Origin: Mesocentrotus franciscanus
Lineage: Eukaryota; Echinodermata; Echinoidea; Camarodonta; Strongylocentrotidae
Length of the DNA: 64,000 nt
Reading direction: 5' to 3'
Assembly (NCBI GenBank): GCA_037976565.1
Contig: CP137666.1
Span: forward strand, 59,289,413-59,353,412
Shown here: in pieces, positions 34,901 through 48,800 of the stretch
Position numbering within the stretch: the stretch's first letter is position 1
Layout of the letters: the number at the start of each line of letters is the position of its first letter
Translations under genes and position numbers: made by a program
The notes under the pieces: model-generated
Database searches by the model: none
What the model was told of the DNA's origin: nothing
What the model saw: the letters and a program-made list of their open reading frames with translations, nothing else

Positions 34901-37900
34901 TTGTGTTAGTAGATGCCAGGAAAACATCACTTACGGGGGTTCAAAATAGCCCTCCCCCAAAAAAATCGCCTCGCCGCTACGCGGCTCGTGGACGATGCTC
35001 TGCATCGTCATTTGGTCAACCCCCCCCCCCTTAGCAAAAAGCTAGATCCGCCCCTGCTATTTAATCTTCACAAAGATCAATCACTCAGACGAACATATTA
35101 GAACCAGACGGGAAAATGCACCTTGACATAATAACTTAGAAAAAGAAAGAAGGAGAAAAAAAAGAGGAAGAAGAAGAATTTATATATATACGTATATATA
35201 TCTCAGCACCCCCGGTGAAAAAATCGTTCCCAGGGCCCTGCCCTTGACCCAGCACAACATCTGTAAACTGAAATATAATCTTTGTCTAAAACCTAATCGC
35301 AATCTTATACCCCTTCGATAACTTTGTCCGACGAAATGATCAACCAGGAGTAAAGATAGCCAGAGCATATATTATGTCGGATATCTGAGAAGTCGTGTGA
35401 AAATTAAGGGTAGTCATTCATAATGTGTCCTTTGTTGTCAAGGCCTAGTTTGGACTTTGTAAATTGGCACCAAATATCTACATATGTTTTAAACATGGAT
35501 ATGACCCACTTCGTGCCTTTTATACGTATTCGCTCCACACATGGTGGAATGGTGGAGCCTCATGACGGTGCTACATGAGTTGATCTTGGTTGTCATTTTG
35601 AAAAGAATGCTGCACCGTCTCTCTATCTCACCCTACCCCTCTCTCTCTCTCTCTCATTTATATAAACACAATGAATATACATGTACATGTATATATATAT
35701 ACACACACACACGCACACACACATATATATAGCATACGTAAAGAATCAAAGGATATATCATGAGAGATCATAGTACACTGCACTTTAAACTGATTCATTC
35801 TTATTTAAAAAAACATGTTTGTGGCTTACACCCAGTAAATAAGATCGATTGATCGATCTGTAATTGAAAAACAAGTCAGAAAAAATCTTGGAACCAGCAG
35901 GACTTGAACCTGCATCTACTGCTTGCCTGGCAGCTACTCTACCACAAGGCCATCACTGGTCCTATGGCGGACTAATGAATATTAATAAGTCAGAATGAAT
36001 CAGGAGAGCTTGGGTATTTGTTTCTAGTTCATCGTGACTGTTCCATGGACCAGTGATGGCCTGATGGTAGAGTCCCTGCCCGGCTGTCACGCGTTTCTGC
36101 GTTTCAAGGAATAAATTCCTACCACGTCCTGGAGTGGGATTCGAACTCACGACCTTATGATTGAAAGACGTGAGTCAGAACCACTACATCATGACGCTTC
36201 CAGATGATGATCGTGTGAAACTAATATTACAATAATAAATCCATTCTTATTTTTAGGTGATTTGATGCTGTCTATACTAGTAAAAGTAGCGCATTTACAC
36301 CCCCCCCAACAAAAAGGAGTAAAATAGACATAAATAGTGAACAAAATAAATCAGATATTTGTTTTGTATTTTCATGGTGTTTTTAATTGAAATTTGCCTA
36401 AAAGAAAAATGATTTAAATGAGCCAATCTGTTTGAAGGTGGTAACACTACATCTACACATACATGTAAACAGAACACAAAAAGTAACTACTAACTACCCC
36501 CTAAAGAATTGCTCATAATTTCAAAACCCTTAAAATGTATCACGATGTCATCTTACCACAATATTGGTAGAGTCGTTAGGTACATTTTGTGTGAAAATCA
36601 GAGATATCCATCACTGTATGGCTGAATGAGCACAGATTAAAGACAAAATGGCCAAATTCAAAAGTCACAAGACATTGTGCGTGCCTGTACATTATTGTGA
36701 AACAGCACATGACTGAATGCATTGATTATGAAACAATGCTTTTTGATATTTCATCCATTTTTATTTGTTAATGGCACATGTGGTTAAATGCATTATTTGC
36801 AATTGTAAAACGGTGCATTTTGATTTTTTTTAATACTAAGTAAACTGCAATGATAATATTTTTTTTGCCGCAAATTTTAAATATGAAAATAAAAATTCAT
36901 TAATGTGTGCTTACTCAACCATGGATTAATGATAACATCTTATTGTTACACATTGTTTTCCTAACTACCATAGAAATATTTTTGCAAGACGAAATCTTGA
37001 AACGATTCTACGTTATAAAATTATGAGCAATTGTTTAGGAGTGTAGTTACTTTTTGTGACAATCAACCATCAATCTTTTTTCTTCCAAGGGGGCTCTTAC
37101 AAAAAGAGCCCCCTTCAGGTTTGTCATGGGGGTTCTTTTCATGCTTTTTGGAATGTAATTTGGTTTCTTAATTTTAGTCCGCCCATACTGAAATGTAAGA
37201 TTCTATGAATGCTGTATATCTATACGAGTCGTATAGATATAAAGCATTCATAGAATTTTACATTTCAGTTAATGATTCCATCCACTATTACTCAAATGGA
37301 AATGTTCTTATACTATTAGATATTACGTCGTGTCAAAATATATGTCGTGTAGTCACTATTTTTTTAATTTATCATTTTGAGCTGTCAAAAATATGTCTCA
37401 ATAATAATTATGGTATAATTTTGGAAAATTATGAATTTGTTGATAGATATTAATTGGTATTCGACTATTTGTTCATGTAATCTTGAAACCATGATTAAAT
37501 TAAAAAGGAAGACAAATAGAGAAACTGAAATTGTTTTATGTGCTTTTCATTTTAAACTTTTGTCCTTTTTGTTGAACTGTTTCTCATAATTAATCATGTT
37601 ACTTCATTTTTACGTACATTCAGTACCTAAGAAATATAGAACTACTAAATTTGCAATACAGTATATACGAGACTCTGCTTAATAAAGAAGTTAAGAGGAC
37701 ACTGATCAACTGATGTGTAGAACTCCCAGGGCAGGGGTCGTACTTTTTAACTTGACGATCTCACGAGGAACAAACCACACTATCAAACAATAAGATTATA
37801 TAATTAATATCAACGATTTAATATAGATGATCAACACAAATATCAAGGGTCGTGTAATCGTTCGTGGTGTACACAAAAAATACACACAATAATCAAATGT

Positions 37901-40900
37901 CGCGGGAGTGAACTCCCTCAAACGGCATATAATTTACATAATCATAACAGTGATCATAGTAAACGGAATCGTCTCGAGGGCGTACCTCGGAGGTTAATCT
38001 CCGTCACATTAAAAAATGAAGTACAGCAATATAATCAATCACCAAAAACAACGAATGTCAATCATCAGAAATCAAGTACAAGAAGGATCGTTAATTAGTT
38101 CGGCAAAGCGTTCAAGAATACGTTATTATTCATGCAAAAGTTAGAAATCGTGACATTCGGTCACTACAGATGTAACAACATCTTATCCTGTCCCAGAAAA
38201 TCAAAATATATTTGTAATTTCACTAATGTTCACAACTGGGAATTTTCACAACTGTGTAATTTTCACATGATGAGATCAACGCGAACGAAAAAGTAGATTA
38301 ACCAAATACATAGATACAGCGCGCGCAAACACAGCTTTCGTGTTCGCTTTCCACGTAGATGAGGGCACCAGCGAACGCAACGGTACCATGAAATTGTTGC
38401 TTATTTTAGTTATCGGTGAAAACGTTGCGAGAAGAAATCCCATAGACCAGTACAGACATTTTCTCTCGCGGAACCATACTTTTTATACATGCTGAAAGTA
38501 TCGCTAATTGTATTATTCTCAATTTGAAGAGTGTACATTATTTTGCTCAACAGTGCAAGTACCGATATCCGTTGCCATCCTCTTTCAGGAATTATTTTGC
38601 TTTTTTATATTCATTTCGAGATTTCAAACAACTTATTTAAAAAAAATCCCAAGCTTTACAGCTATCTACAGGCAGAACGAATGACACGTGGAGTTTTTTT
38701 TAGACCGAAGCGTGCAAAACCCTAAAAGTTTTTAAATTTCCCGTACTCAAATTATAATATAAATGCTGGTTTTCTTCTGTTCTGCAAATCTGATTGGTTC
38801 TTAGAGTACTCCATGCTATCGTTCTAACTTGTGTTGGAGTTTGATGGAGTCACGCATTCCCGCCATTCACCAATAAATCATGTAATGTGAATCCAGCCAT
38901 AGAATTTCGAACGATTTCTTTAGACGTGCATTATTGGCACTATTTTAGTGAAACCATCTAAAACATCTCTCTTATTTTGTGAGTGTCTGCGTGTTGAATT
39001 TTGCCCCATCATGAACAGAAAGGGAAATCCAACCCTAAAAGAAAACTAGTCTAAAAGAACGCAGAAAAATCAGAGAAAATAGACAGGTGAAAGTTTGAAC
39101 GATATCGCACAAAAGATAAGAAAGTTATGATATTTTAAAAAATTGTAATCATTATAGGTATGGGGACTTTAAATTGGCTGAATCGGTAATGTCATAGTGA
39201 TGTAGTTACGAACAATTTTCCCATTTGTGCCAACACAAAATGACCAAAATTACAAACAAAATCGAAATGAATAACTCAGGGGTCTCTTTCTTTTTTAGAG
39301 GAAATATAATAATATATTATCCATGATATACTTTGAGTAGTGCCCCAAGGGAGAAGGCACTTGGTCGTGACTACGTCACAATCCATAATTTACAATCTGA
39401 GGTTCCCATAGCTGTAGTGATCTCATATTTCAAACATTCATAAATCTCTTATTATTGGTCTGATTTCTTTCAAACTGTCGTCATTCTTTCTATCTCTTTT
39501 TTTTCTGTTTTCATACAAATGAAGGTTGGATTGACCTTTCATACACCATTTTATTTTCTGTTTCTTACTTCGCTATAGCTCCCTGTACCAATACCCCCTT
39601 CGTGCCCCATTTAATACACCGTTTTATTCTATTTTATTCCTTCTATATAGCTCCCTGTTCCAACGGTACCCTTCAATGCCCCATCAGCAAAGCTTGTTAC
39701 CCCCCTCTTGCTGTATGTGACTCTTATGACGATTGTGGTACTGGTTTCGATGAAAAGGAATGCCCAGAATTAGGTAAGTTTACTATTACATCTAAAGGTC
39801 AAAATTTGTATATGATCTGCAGATTCATTAAATGTTTTTTTCAATGTATGAATAGGAAATGTCAGACAGCAAATTGCATTCACGTATTTGTTCAACTGCT
39901 TGCCATTATCGTATACGCATTAGGAAAGAAAAGTTTAGATATTATTTTGTCCAAATGCTGCAAAAGAATTATCCATAACAATTTGAAAGCGCAAAGCATT
40001 CACTTATTTTAATGTCATTATTCATTATTCTTTACTCGTAATGTCTAAACATTATCCGATGCTTTCTTATTGAAAGACTCCAAGTCAAACTTCAATCAAT
40101 GACATTTCTGCCATGCTTTTGATTTTCCAACGGGGGGTAGTTGTCCTAGAGGGTAGTTGTCTGGGGGTAGTTGTCCTAGGGGGTAGTTGTCCTAGAGGGT
40201 GGTTATCCTAGGGGTGGTTATCCGGGAGGTGGTTGTCCAGGGGGTAGGTGTCCTAGAACCGTCGCAGAGAACAGGGGCCGGGGTGGAACTGTAAGTTGCC
40301 TGTCGAAGAGGAGTTCATGATATGATTATTGCATGCACCCTAGAAGCATTAGAATAGTACAAGTATAGTCAACTGTATAGTCGCTTAACCTATACCACAG
40401 AGTCTGATTGTTTTCCAATCAGCTTATTAGATTGGTCGATTAAAATAATTATAACAAATAATAAATGATAAGCAGCGTTGTTAATATTAATACTGATTTT
40501 TCTGCGGGTCCCACAAGTATTATTAGTCCAACAATTGCCTGGTTCCCCCGGGTGGAGAGTGGCTAATGTGGATAAATATCTTGCCCAAAAGACGTTAGTA
40601 CCGGACTGGGATTCGAACCCTCAATCCTTGGATAGAGAGTCAAGTGAATGAACCACTATACTACGACACCCCCACGATGTTTCTGTGATATGACTGGTTT
40701 TGTTGTCACTTCTATTCTCACTCCAATAGATGAATGCAATGAAACAATATATGCCTCGTTTGATAGCGACTGCAGTGCCGAAAGGAAAAACGGGACCTAC
40801 GGTTTAGAGGGCTTCGTTTCCGACGGGGAGTTTTTCTTCAGGGTGCCAATCTTTGATTTCGAGTCTTCAGCTCCAGTTTGGATTGACAGAGTAAGTTGAA

Positions 40901-43900
40901 ACGAAATGAACACCGACACCAGAGGGTTTGGGGATCTCCAACACATGTATGATGTGATCTAGTACAGGGGCGGGCCCAGGATTTTGTAAACAGAAGGGGG
41001 GTACAGTTCCGAGAAAAAAAGTTTGACAAGCAAACAAGTAAGGGGAAAAAAAAATCACATTTGTTGGTGAAACAACAAACATTGCCAAGCACAGAATATT
41101 TTTATCAAAGGGGAGGGGGTTGGGTACATGTTTTCTTATGTGTACCTGAGGTATGCCACAGTGATTTTAAATTAAGGTGCAAGGGCCGGTTTCGCTTCCC
41201 AATTACCCAATAGTATATTGGACATGTCACCCAATTATAATTTGAAGTCATATTTTTGGAACTGATCAGACCTCTAGTCTAGCAAAACGTCGAACCGCAT
41301 TAAACACCTGGAGAGGAATAATGATATCATATTTTTGTCAATGATACCCAGAGAAAATAGAGCCTAGTCAATCAAAGACTGAAAAAGGCAACAAAATTAC
41401 AACAATAAACTTTTTAGATGATTTAAAAGTAAAATACACAGTTTCTAGCTACTCATTGATAAAAAGCATTGAGCAACAAACCGTGACCATAACAATATTT
41501 AAGTAGATTAGGAACGAAATACTTTTAGGTTTGTTAAAGAGCCCCATATTTTGGAGCGCCAAGAGTGTGAAGTCTGACAGACATGAGAGTTATACAAGAA
41601 CCCACTATTAACATTTTTACGATATTTTTATAATAATGATGATGATAATTGTAATCATATTCTTATTAATAGTAGTAGTATTATCATTACTATTATTCTT
41701 ATTGTTGCTATTATTAGTGTTATTATTATTGTTATTATCATTATCTTTATAATTATTATTATTATTATTATTATTATTATCATTATTATTCTCATCATCA
41801 TCATTAATATCATTATCATTTTGTTATTATTATTCATTTATTTATTGTTATTTATGTCAACATCATCACATTTAACATTATCATTTTGTTTTCTTTATCA
41901 TCATTATCATTATATTTCACCTTGATTGTTTTATTTCTTCTAGGTGTATCTTGATTGGGGAAGGAACCGACAGTCCGGGCCATCTACCAATTTGACAGAA
42001 CAAGGATTTTTCATGCTGAGGATATCATCCATCTCTAACGTCGGTGACGTCACCAATTTAACCGTTGTTACACTCCAACTGACAGCAAATGTAAGAACGA
42101 GTTTTATATCATTTGATAGTGTTTTTAATTAGGATAAAGAGCCACTTGATTTGCGTTAAGTTGAATATTAAATAAAAAATGGAGTGAACATTTATCCCAA
42201 TGTTTTGTCGATATTTGTATGAATTATGCAGTATATTGTAAAACACAATTCTGGTACTCACATCCACTGGGGGATCATGGATAATAAAAAATAAAAAAAT
42301 AATAATAATGATGATGATGGTGGTGGTGACGAGGATGATAATAATAATGATATTAAATTGAATTGAATTGATTTGAATTGAATTTATTTTCTTCTGCAAC
42401 ATACAAATCAAATTACATTTCAGCAATATTACATATAAAAATATAACAAGTTTTTTTGAATGTGTATACAGTGTAATAATAAGTGATGACATTAGAGCAA
42501 ATTTTAACTGATAACACAATACCAATAATTATTCATTAAGAAAGTTGCATAAGAAGAAGGGCTATTACAATAAGCGATTGCTTGATAGCGTGATAGCCCG
42601 GGGGAAAGGGGAGGGGGGGGGGAATGATGATAACAACAATTAAAACAAAACTGCGAATGGCGATGATGTTGATGATAATGAATGATGGTGAAAATGAAAA
42701 TGAAAATATGCTTATGTAAATATGTCTGACACGGAAAACTTATATAAGTATACGGGAGTTATAAAATGTAGTGATGGATGTTTTATAGGAATCTGAAAAT
42801 AATATTGAATATTAATTCAGCACTTGTTCTGGTTCTGGTTGTGGATAAAAACTCCGACAAAGCGGGATCCCGCATCGCGTCAGAAGGATGACCTGGTGGT
42901 CGACCTGATGGAATTAATTCCTCTCTGTGTTGTTGGTGAAAAGTCGCAGAGCCTTGTTTTAAAAATGTCTAAGTTGGGGGCGTCTAGGATGTGATGAGAC
43001 AGGTCGTTCTAATATTTAACAGTCCATGGAAGAAGCTATTTGAGTAAATTGTTGAATTGGTTCTAGGTCACTGGAAGGATGATGGGTGTGTGAGTCTAAG
43101 TTGGCGAGTTGGTCTGGTTAAGTAGGGGTTCCAGTCAACGTCTACGACACCATAAAAAGGAGCACTTTCTGGAAGAAATAAGGGCACCTACAAAAGGAAA
43201 TCTCAAAGCGAAAATATACAATTTTTTTAGACATTGGTAAATACCCCTATAATTGTGATTACATTATCAGGGATGATTTCAATATTTGTTTCTCTTCATA
43301 CATCGTATAAGATATTGCTTAAGCATCATACCTTGCAGTTGGGTGCGATGGTCTGAAAATTCATTTGCGAGCGAGGACGAAGTTAAGATTTGTGAGGTCG
43401 CAGTGCGAAAAATTACACCTTATAAAGAGGAAAACCCCAATCCTGATGGGGTTATAAGCACATTCTCATAACAGAAGACTGAAAAGACCTTTGATAAAAA
43501 GTAACATAATTATAACATCTATAAATGCGAGCGAGCTTTGGGGGATATTGCTCTTAGTCGCTCGAAATTAGGAGCACGATAAAAGATAAGAGGAAAAGGG
43601 GACCCTTATCGAAAGGGATGACACTTATTAGAAAAGAAAAGGAGCACGTGTCAAAGTACAACTGGTAATTATCAGAGGTGAAAATGGGGCACTTCTTACA
43701 AAAAAAATGGGGCACTCACCTGGAATGAAAAAGGCACTTATAAGAATGGGCAATGGGCATTTGTCGACGGAAAAGATGCACCCATCAGATTTTGATAGGG
43801 GCATTTAAAAGAAGTGAAAAGGGGCATTTATGAAAAAGGGATAGGTTCCTTATAAGAAAGGAAAAGGGGCACGTATCATTGTTAAAAGGGTAATTATCAG

Positions 43901-45711
43901 AGGTGAAAAGGGGAACTTATCGCATCTGAAAAGAGGCACTTATGAGAATGAAAAAGGGGCACTAATAATAAAGGGAAATGTGCATTTGTTAAAAGAAAAG
44001 GGGCACCGATCAGATTTTAATAGGGGCATTTATCGGAGGTGAAAGGGAAATTTTATGAAAAGGGGGAAGTGGCTCTTATTAAAAAGAAAAAGAGGCACAT
44101 TTTTAAAAAAGCGGGGCACTTATCAGAGATGAAAAGGGGTAATTATGAGAAGGGGAATGGGCACTTATAAGAAGGAAAAAGTGCATTTATTAGGAAGGAA
44201 AAGGGGCACGTGTCATAATAAAAGGGGCAGTTAATATTAGAGATGAAAAGAGCACTTATCAGGAGGAAAAGGGGAGTTGTCAAAGTAAAAGGGGGCACCT
44301 CTCAGATTTGAATAGGGCAATTATCAGAGGTGAAGGGGGCGCTTATCAAAAGTGAAAAGGGGTGCTTCTCGTACCTGAAAAGTGGCACTTACTAGAGATT
44401 AAAATGGGCACTTATGAGAATGAAAAATGGACACTTATTGCAAAGGAAAATGGGAACTTGTCGAAGGAAAATGGGTACGTGTCAAAATAAAAGGGCGCTT
44501 ATCAGAGGTGGAAAGGGGAAGGGGCACTTTTAAAACTTAATAGGGGCACCTTTTTATGAAAAAGGGGGCACTTCTTACAAAGTTAATGGGGCACTTTTCC
44601 TTTCTGCGTCAACAGTTACATGCTTTGAAGTTGCGTCGGATGACTCCCAGCACCATCTTAGAGCTCTTGGTGATGTTATTGATATGGGAGTTCCATTTTA
44701 GGTCGCTGCTGAAGGTGATGCCCAAGTAGGTGTGGTTAAAAGTCACTTGCAGAATGTTGTCACATAATTTGTAGGGGGTAATATGTGGGGATTTCTTTGA
44801 TGTGAAGTGCATGGTAAAACATTTGTTCGTGTTAAAAATTATTTGCCAGTCGGAGCCCCATTTGGAGAGGGCGTCGAGGGTCTTTTCGGAAATTTTTTGG
44901 GTCCATTTCCGAATTTATTTCCCGGTAAATGAATGCGTCGTCAGCGAATAAGCGTATTTTGGTACCTTTGGAGATACAGAGATAATGTACTCTGATAGAT
45001 ACGCTTTCTTCGTAATGAATTTAAATGAATTTAGGGTTTTACATGATTTTATTGAGTCTGGGAGTGCATTCCATAAATCTTGACCATGATGTATTTTTGA
45101 TTTATGCAGGATCAATAATATAGGATTTATCAAATGAAATTTTAATGAGTTCCGAGTAGGGTAAGGATGGATAGTGTTATTTAATACAAAACAAATCTTA
45201 AATGAATCAGGAAGCAGGTTAATCATGTATTTAATTAAACATGAAGATCTAACTCTGTTGTGCGTTTATATCAATTTTTGTAAATGTTTTAAATTCATTA
45301 AATAATGGGTTGGTATGGGCTAAATAATGGAAACCAGCACATACGCGAAGCGCTTTCTTTTGCATTAAATAAATAGGGTTAATTTTTGTCTTTGCACTTG
45401 AAGACCATACCAAGTTTCAATATGAAATATATGGCAAGATGAGCGAGTTATAATTTGGAAGAGTCTTTTTAGGAAGAAAACATTTTGTCTTAAAAAGTAT
45501 TCCGATATTCCTAGAAATGCATGTAATTATATGACGTATGTGTTCATTCCAGCTCAGATTTTCATCAATATAACGATAGGGCCTACCTAATAATGATATT
45601 AATAATAACAATAATATTAATAATGATAATGATAATAAGGTTGATATTGATGATGATCATGATGATGATGATGATTATAATAATAATAATAATAATAATA
45701 ATAGTAATAAT

Positions 45712-45752
<41 letters not shown>

Positions 45753-45765
45753 TAATGATATTAAA

Positions 45766-45811
<46 letters not shown>

Positions 45812-48800
45812 ATACTACTACTACCACTACTACTACTACTTCTACTACTACTAGTAATAATAATAATAAGAAGAATACATGTATGTATCGACGTTAGTAT
45901 AAGAGACTTGGACAGAGATGCAGCGCGACTTGACTAGTTGATGTCTAAACTAGAAGTGTTTATTTCACTTTTTGTTACAAACAATACGACTGTAATAAGT
46001 AATGAGAGGAGTGGACAATACCAATAATCTCTATCAATGAATAAGAGTGGTGGAATGTCCACTGAAAGATGTTATGATGAGTAAGGATGAGAATTCCAAG
46101 AAACAGAAAGCAAGATGAAACAAGACGAAAGCAAGTCAAACTAGATGATGCAATCCAAATCCAATAGTGCATTACATGTACTATATACAATCTACCATTT
46201 CAGTACGCTGCAGTGAAAATAATGATAAATAATTAAAACCCTTGAGATTCATCACTTCTTACACACTGGTTTTAGGTCGCGAATGTGAAGAGAATTCTGA
46301 AGATATAATTTATATAGATCTATTTATCTATAATTCATCGGAGCCGCCACTAAGTTTGTTCAAATGCTATATTTCTTACCCTTATCCTGAAACTAATACT
46401 TATACTCATACTTATATTACAGGAATCTCTTAGCGGTGTTGAGAAGAAGCTACGTGGGCCCTTGGAAGTTGACCCAAATGGAATACAGGTCAATCTCAGT
46501 TTCGTGATCGATGCAGAACCAAGCAACGAATCTCCATATACTGTTCCCGAGTTCCTCCAATCAGGCACTGTAGAAGTAGAATTCGTCAGGTAACACAAAA
46601 AAGACTCAAAACAGAACAGAAACTCCGTTGACATGTATGTATGTATGTAGGTATATAAACATAATTTATACAAAGTGCATGGTTATCGCTCTTTTTCTAA
46701 TTTATGACATTGGTAATTTTAGACCCCAAAATGTGTGAAATTTACATGAAATACGATCATACCAATTCAGCTCCACTTTCAAAAAAAATACTGTGACCGT
46801 TTATTAATTAATTATTAATTAATAATAACAATACACGGGCCGGCTTGTCGTGCATATTATAACCATCTCGTTTTTTCAACGGCTGGTTCAAAATTATTGA
46901 ATATTTGTGGGGCCCTACAAATATTAGAAATGGTTATATTTATGGATATTTCAGCCGTATCTATACCGATTTTTATCAAACAAACATGATTTTTGTCATT
47001 TAAATTGTATGCTTTTTCAAATTTGACACTCAGTTTTTCATTATCTCACACAAAAATTGTTATGTGTAGCGCCTTCTATACCAAAACTCAAATATCCCTT
47101 TCAGATCACTCATTATTATTATATCGCCTTTTTTACCAATCGTACATATATTTTCTTCTAGCTTATCTAATATTTCTTTATCTCCATCATTTCCAATAGT
47201 ATATGAAGAATTAATAGGCGGGATGTAAATAAAGCATACAAAAATATAATTTTCCAATCCAAAGAATTTTTCCTCCAGTTTCAACGAAATGTATTCACAA
47301 ATAACAGGGGCGACGGAGCGTCTTTCAAAGTAGGGGGGGGGGGCACCAACAAAAAAGGGACACTTCCTGGAAAAAAGAGGCACTTAACAAGCGAAATCTC
47401 AAAGCGAAAATATACAATTTTTAGACATTGGTATTAAATTGCGATTACATTATCAGGGATGATTTCAATGTTTATTTCTCTCTTTACATGGTCCAAGATA
47501 CTGCTTAACCATCATACAGTTGGGCGTGTTGGTCTGAATATTTAATTGCTAGTAAGCGAAGCCAGTCAAAATACAAGGGACAACTCTCAGAATTGAAAAG
47601 AGACAATTATAAGAGATGAAGGGGCGCTTATCAGAGATGGTAAAGGGCACTTCTTGTACCTGAAAAGGGGCACTCACCTGAGATGAATAAGGGCACTTGT
47701 GAGAATGGAATGGGGGCACTTATTACAAAGGAAAAAAAAGGCACTTGTCGACTAAAGAGGGGCACCTATGAGATTTTAATAGAGGTATCTATCAGAGGTG
47801 TCAGAAGGGGCATTTATGAGAGGAAGTGGCTCTTATTTGCATAGCAACTACCCTTGAAATTCATCACTTCTTTTACACTGGTTTTGGGTCGAGAAGAGAA
47901 CTCTGACGATTATATACATTGCCGGTAGTTGCAATACCGGTAAACACGACGAAAATCAAAATCGGAAAATACACCTCTGGAGTGTTTTTTTTAAACGCCT
48001 GTCGAAGTTTCACCGATTTTCGCAGCGTAAATGCAAGCTTCGGTAAGATACCGAATTTTGCTCGCGTCACTCGCCTCGCTTCCGTGCTAACGTATGGAGG
48101 GCATGCGGCACTGACGAGTGGCGTGCATGCGTACTACTCACCCCAAAATCGGTATGAGCAACTTCGACGGTTTTTTATGGGTTTTTCCAGTAGTGTAAAG
48201 TTTTCAACAATGACAAGCTGCGTGCCCAAGTTGCATCCTAGCTCTGAAATTGAATGCATACATAAGTCGGAATTGTCATTTACAATTAACTTTAAGAAAT
48301 TTGACAAATGCAAATAACCTTGTGACTCTCTTGGAATTAAATACACATTTGTGAAAAATGAAATGAGAGAATAATGGTGAGTAGCTTTATCGAATTTCCC
48401 CATTGTTGTTCTCCCTTTTTAATATTGCAAATGTACAAAATGTCTCCGCGGAGATTAGGCCATGGAAATTGTTATTCGGTTGGACAATTTTCAGTGAGCC
48501 TTGGCCGTAATGTATCCACTTCAGAACTATGTTCTACTTAGAAGATAAGCTTTGCACTCATTATAAGGTAATCGTTCATATTATTTATTTTAAAAACGCC
48601 ATGGGAAGTTGCCTGCGCAAGGGAATCTGTACTATTTAGTGGTATCGGAATGAGAGTATGATAGCAGGCCAATCTCTGTGTTGACGCGATTATCAGTAAA
48701 GTAAATACTCAGGGTACTCTTCATGTTTCCCCCTCAAATTTCTATACTATCTTCTCCTCTTTTTTTTCTCCTTAGATATTTGGATCCATGTCCCGGAATT

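Larger units (their letters stand above)
31956..39578. other. First intron of gene B (7.7 kb)
   Basis: Contains the TTACGA repeat, the zinc-finger-bearing element, SINE heads, two MITEs and a palindrome as listed. 32,000-33,580 and 37,270-39,000 are AT-rich with nothing recognised beyond a small CCCCTAATGAAATCATTAGG hairpin at 32204. Confidence 0.6.

Noticed and set aside
35886..35962. Possible real tRNA gene on the minus strand
   Set aside because: Acceptor and T arms pair, but the anticodon loop lacks T33 and a related fragment lies 100 bp away, so a SINE head is more likely.
41655..41837. Ile/Met-rich open frame in the ATT repeat
   Set aside because: Simple-sequence artefact, as are those at 45593-45937, 14363-14563, 19545-19906, 24929-25168 and 60810-61031.
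47919..48317. 132-codon open frame upstream of gene B exon 6
   Set aside because: The equivalent region in copy A is not open, no splice sites bound it, and no motif is seen; ordinary intron.
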